From an uncultured Maricaulis sp. (GTDB taxonomy: Bacteria; Pseudomonadota; Alphaproteobacteria; Caulobacterales; Maricaulaceae): a DNA stretch of 64,000 bases. The first letter of the stretch is position 1, and every line of letters begins with the position of its first letter. Both the position numbers and the translations under genes were made by a program. Where the stretch lies: contig NZ_CAMYLS010000003.1 in NCBI RefSeq assembly GCF_947259345.1, positions 50,137-114,136 on the forward strand, in the 5' to 3' direction. The notes under the pieces were generated by a model that was not told the origin of the DNA, did not search any database, and saw only the letters and a list, made by a program, of their open reading frames with translations. Below, piece by piece: positions 62,288-64,000 of this stretch.

Positions 62288-62509
62288 ATGGCTTTTGACT
62301 GTTCCGACCATTCACCCGCTGCGGCGGACCACGCCCGGATCGCTGTCAGCGACTGGCTCGAAACCCAGGCCCGGGTGATTGGATACTGGCGTGATGTCCT
62401 GGTCTCATCGGGCGGGAATCTGGCGTTGATTGAGGCGCTCGACGATCATGCCCGCTTCCTCGCCGCCGCCGCGCATCAGGGAGAGGGCGATTTCCTGCAG
62501 ACACAATGA
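62288..62509 (+). CDS. Small unknown protein of 73 residues
   Basis: 73 residues. A perfect AGGAGG lies 7 bases ahead of the ATG, so translation is likely. The sequence is helical and hydrophobic in part (WLETQARVIGYWRDVLVSSG, then NLALIEALDDHARFLAAA). No family recognised. The SRP RNA gene starts 41 bp downstream. Confidence 0.7.
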   Translation: MAFDCSDHSPAAADHARIAVSDWLETQARVIGYWRDVLVSSGGNLALIEALDDHARFLAAAAHQGEGDFLQTQ

Positions 62510-62549
62510 CGCCACGCCTTGCACGCCAGCTTCAGGCACGCGATATAGG

Positions 62550-62652
62550 GGGCGGAAGATCGGCGGTGGACGAGCGCCTCGCCAACCCGGTCAGATCCGG
62601 AAGGAAGCAGCCGTAACGAGTTTTGCTCGGGTCGCTGTCCGGTCTTCCACTT
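62550..62652 (+). ncRNA. ffs: Small (4.5S-type) signal recognition particle RNA
   Basis: The conserved apical loop GGTCAGATCCGGAAGGAAG begins at 62589 and is followed by CAGCC. Outer arms GGAAGA (62554-62559) and TCTTCC (62643-62648) close the hairpin. Located just upstream of dnaX, the common alphaproteobacterial position. Exact ends are estimated. Confidence 0.9.
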
Positions 62653-62716
62653 TACTCCGCCCCGCGGCCTCCGGCGACGGACCGCGGCCCTGGAACACCC
62701 GACCCGATGAGCTGTC

Positions 62717-64000
62717 ATGGATGATACGCCGCTCCCGACTGATGCTGACGGAGCGGGCGACGTCCTGATGCCCGGGCTCGACCTGCCCAAGAGCGGCCCG
62801 ACACCCGGCTACCAGGTCCTGGCGCGCAAATACCGCCCGCACACATTCGAAGACCTGATCGGCCAGGACGCCATGGTGCGGACCCTGACCAATGCCTTTG
62901 CCGCTGGCCGGATCGCCCATGCCTACATGCTCACCGGCGTGCGCGGCGTCGGCAAGACCACCACGGCGCGGCTGATTGCCCGGGCCCTGAATTTCCAGAC
63001 CGACGCGTTCGATGCGCCCTCCATGGCGCTGGGCGAGACCGGCCGTCACTGCGACGCCATTGCCCGCTCGGCCCATGTAGATGTGATGGAGATGGACGCC
63101 GCCTCGCGGACCGGTGTCGGCGATATCCGCGAGATACTGGAAGGTGTGCGCTATGCCCCGGTCTCGGCGCGCTACAAGGTCTACATCATCGATGAGGTCC
63201 ACATGCTCTCGACCTCGGCCTTCAACGCCCTGTTGAAGACGCTCGAGGAACCGCCCGAGCATGCCAAATTCATCTTCGCGACGACCGAGATCCGCAAGGT
63301 TCCGGTGACCGTTCTGTCGCGCTGTCAGCGCTTTGACCTCAAACGGATCGACCGTGAAGTCCTGACTGATCATCTCGAGCGGATTTGCGGGCTGGAAAAC
63401 GCGTCGGTCGAGCGTGATGGCCTGTCCCTGATTTCCCGCGCGGCGGAAGGCTCGGTTCGCGATGCACTCTCCCTGCTCGACCAGGCGATTGTTCAGGGCA
63501 GCGAAGCGGATGGACCGGTCAGCGCGCCGCAGATCCGTGACATGCTCGGCTTGGCCGACCGGGCGCGCGTGCTCGACCTGCTCGAGCAGACCCTGATGGG
63601 CAAGACGGCGGACGCCCTGGCCGAGCTGGAATCCCTGCATGATGCCGGCGGTGATCCCGTCGTGATCACACGCGACCTGCTGGACTATGTCCATGCCACC
63701 GCCCGTGTGAAAGCCGCCGGTCCCGAAGCTGATCTGGGCGAGGCCGCCGATACCGTGGCGCGAATCGTCACGCTCGCCGAGAGCCAGTCCCTGGGCCAGC
63801 TGACCCGGATGTGGAAAATCCTCCTGACCGGTCTCGATGATGTTCGCGCTGCGCCCGATGCGCTGGCGGCGGCCGAAATGACCGTTTTGCGCCTGGCCTC
63901 GGCTGCGGCGCTGCCGCCACCGGAAGACGCGGCCCGCTTGCTCGCTGGCATGCCACGCGCGACCGCTGCCCCGGAGGCGCCGGGAAAGCCTGAGCCGGCC
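62717..64000 (+). CDS. dnaX: DNA polymerase III subunit tau/gamma, partial at window end
   Basis: The first 428 residues, running off the right edge. The clamp-loader ATPase has Walker A TGVRGVGKTTTARLI near residue 75, Walker B YIIDEVHMLSTSAFNALLKTLEEPPEHAKFIF, and the SRC motif VLSRCQRFDLK. Of the classical four zinc cysteines only one (in RHCDAIAR) remains, as is typical of alphaproteobacterial DnaX. The rest is the Ala/Pro-rich linker. The ATG at 62717 sits 65 bp after the SRP RNA. Confidence 0.95.
   Translation, partial: MDDTPLPTDADGAGDVLMPGLDLPKSGPTPGYQVLARKYRPHTFEDLIGQDAMVRTLTNAFAAGRIAHAYMLTGVRGVGKTTTARLIARALNFQTDAFDAPSMALGETGRHCDAIARSAHVDVMEMDAASRTGVGDIREILEGVRYAPVSARYKVYIIDEVHMLSTSAFNALLKTLEEPPEHAKFIFATTEIRKVPVTVLSRCQRFDLKRIDREVLTDHLERICGLENASVERDGLSLISRAAEGSVRDALSLLDQAIVQGSEADGPVSAPQIRDMLGLADRARVLDLLEQTLMGKTADALAELESLHDAGGDPVVITRDLLDYVHATARVKAAGPEADLGEAADTVARIVTLAESQSLGQLTRMWKILLTGLDDVRAAPDALAAAEMTVLRLASAAALPPPEDAARLLAGMPRATAAPEAPGKPEPA

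Overview
The window is high-GC (third positions mostly G or C), densely coded and looks like chromosomal DNA of a stalked or budding marine alphaproteobacterium. The best guess is Maricaulales/Hyphomonadaceae, Maricaulis-like. This rests on the gene families: a complete Gsp type II secretion operon, a Caulobacter-style flp-cpa-tad pilus locus, a LysAC fusion, a split class Ia ribonucleotide reductase, alpha-type DnaX next to a small SRP RNA, and a PutA of about 1040 residues without a visible DNA-binding domain. No rRNA, tRNA, prophage, IS transposase or CRISPR array was seen.

Layout. 1-234: window edge with a possible partial gene and two tandem 22-bp repeats. 234-11767: type II secretion operon gspC-D-E-F-G-H-I-J-K-L-M-N in twelve nearly overlapping genes, closed by a convergent short prepilin peptidase. 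11775-17277: a phosphate-starvation block with a strong Pho box, the ATPase PhnC, an unusual PhnD-PhnE binding-protein/permease fusion, a second Pho-box array, a phosphate-selective porin and PstS. 17339-20548: esterase and divergent AraC regulator, then a glycosyltransferase. 20948-24073: putA. 24224-28561: nrdA and nrdB, each behind NrdR boxes, separated by an LpxR-like outer-membrane gene. 28645-28927: two long palindromic repeat elements. 28965-34176: a CueR-type regulator with DUF4396, a MarR-S41 peptidase pair, and a membrane-bound AraC regulator divergent from two paralogous membrane proteins. 34173-43323: lysAC, an unknown membrane protein, amn, a second copy of the repeat element, a phosphatase and pabB-pabC. 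43324-56036: Tad pilus locus (TadE-like pair and CpaC-N-terminal-like protein on minus; flp, cpaA-F, tadB, tadC on plus; tadD convergent). 56139-64000: M17 aminopeptidase, MarR-NlpC/P60 pair, membrane cytochrome c, small barrel protein, AhpD-like protein, nudC, a 73-residue unknown, the SRP RNA, and dnaX running off the end.

How the genes work together. Two envelope machines that share prepilin chemistry lie in one window, each with its own short aspartic prepilin peptidase. The Pho block reads as a complete route for a phosphorus compound: outer-membrane porin, periplasmic PstS or tethered PhnD domain, and a PhnC-PhnDE pump. No C-P lyase genes are present, so phosphate itself (or phosphite or a simple phosphonate) is a plausible cargo. 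The split nrdA and nrdB are tied together by shared NrdR operators, and neither protein appears to carry an ATP-cone.

The most unusual signals are the PhnD-PhnE fusion under Pho control, the asymmetric ~130-bp palindromic element present twice in opposite orientations, the membrane-anchored AraC regulator with its paired targets, and the cone-less RNR with an outer-membrane gene between its subunits. All assignments come from reading the sequence; no database search was possible.
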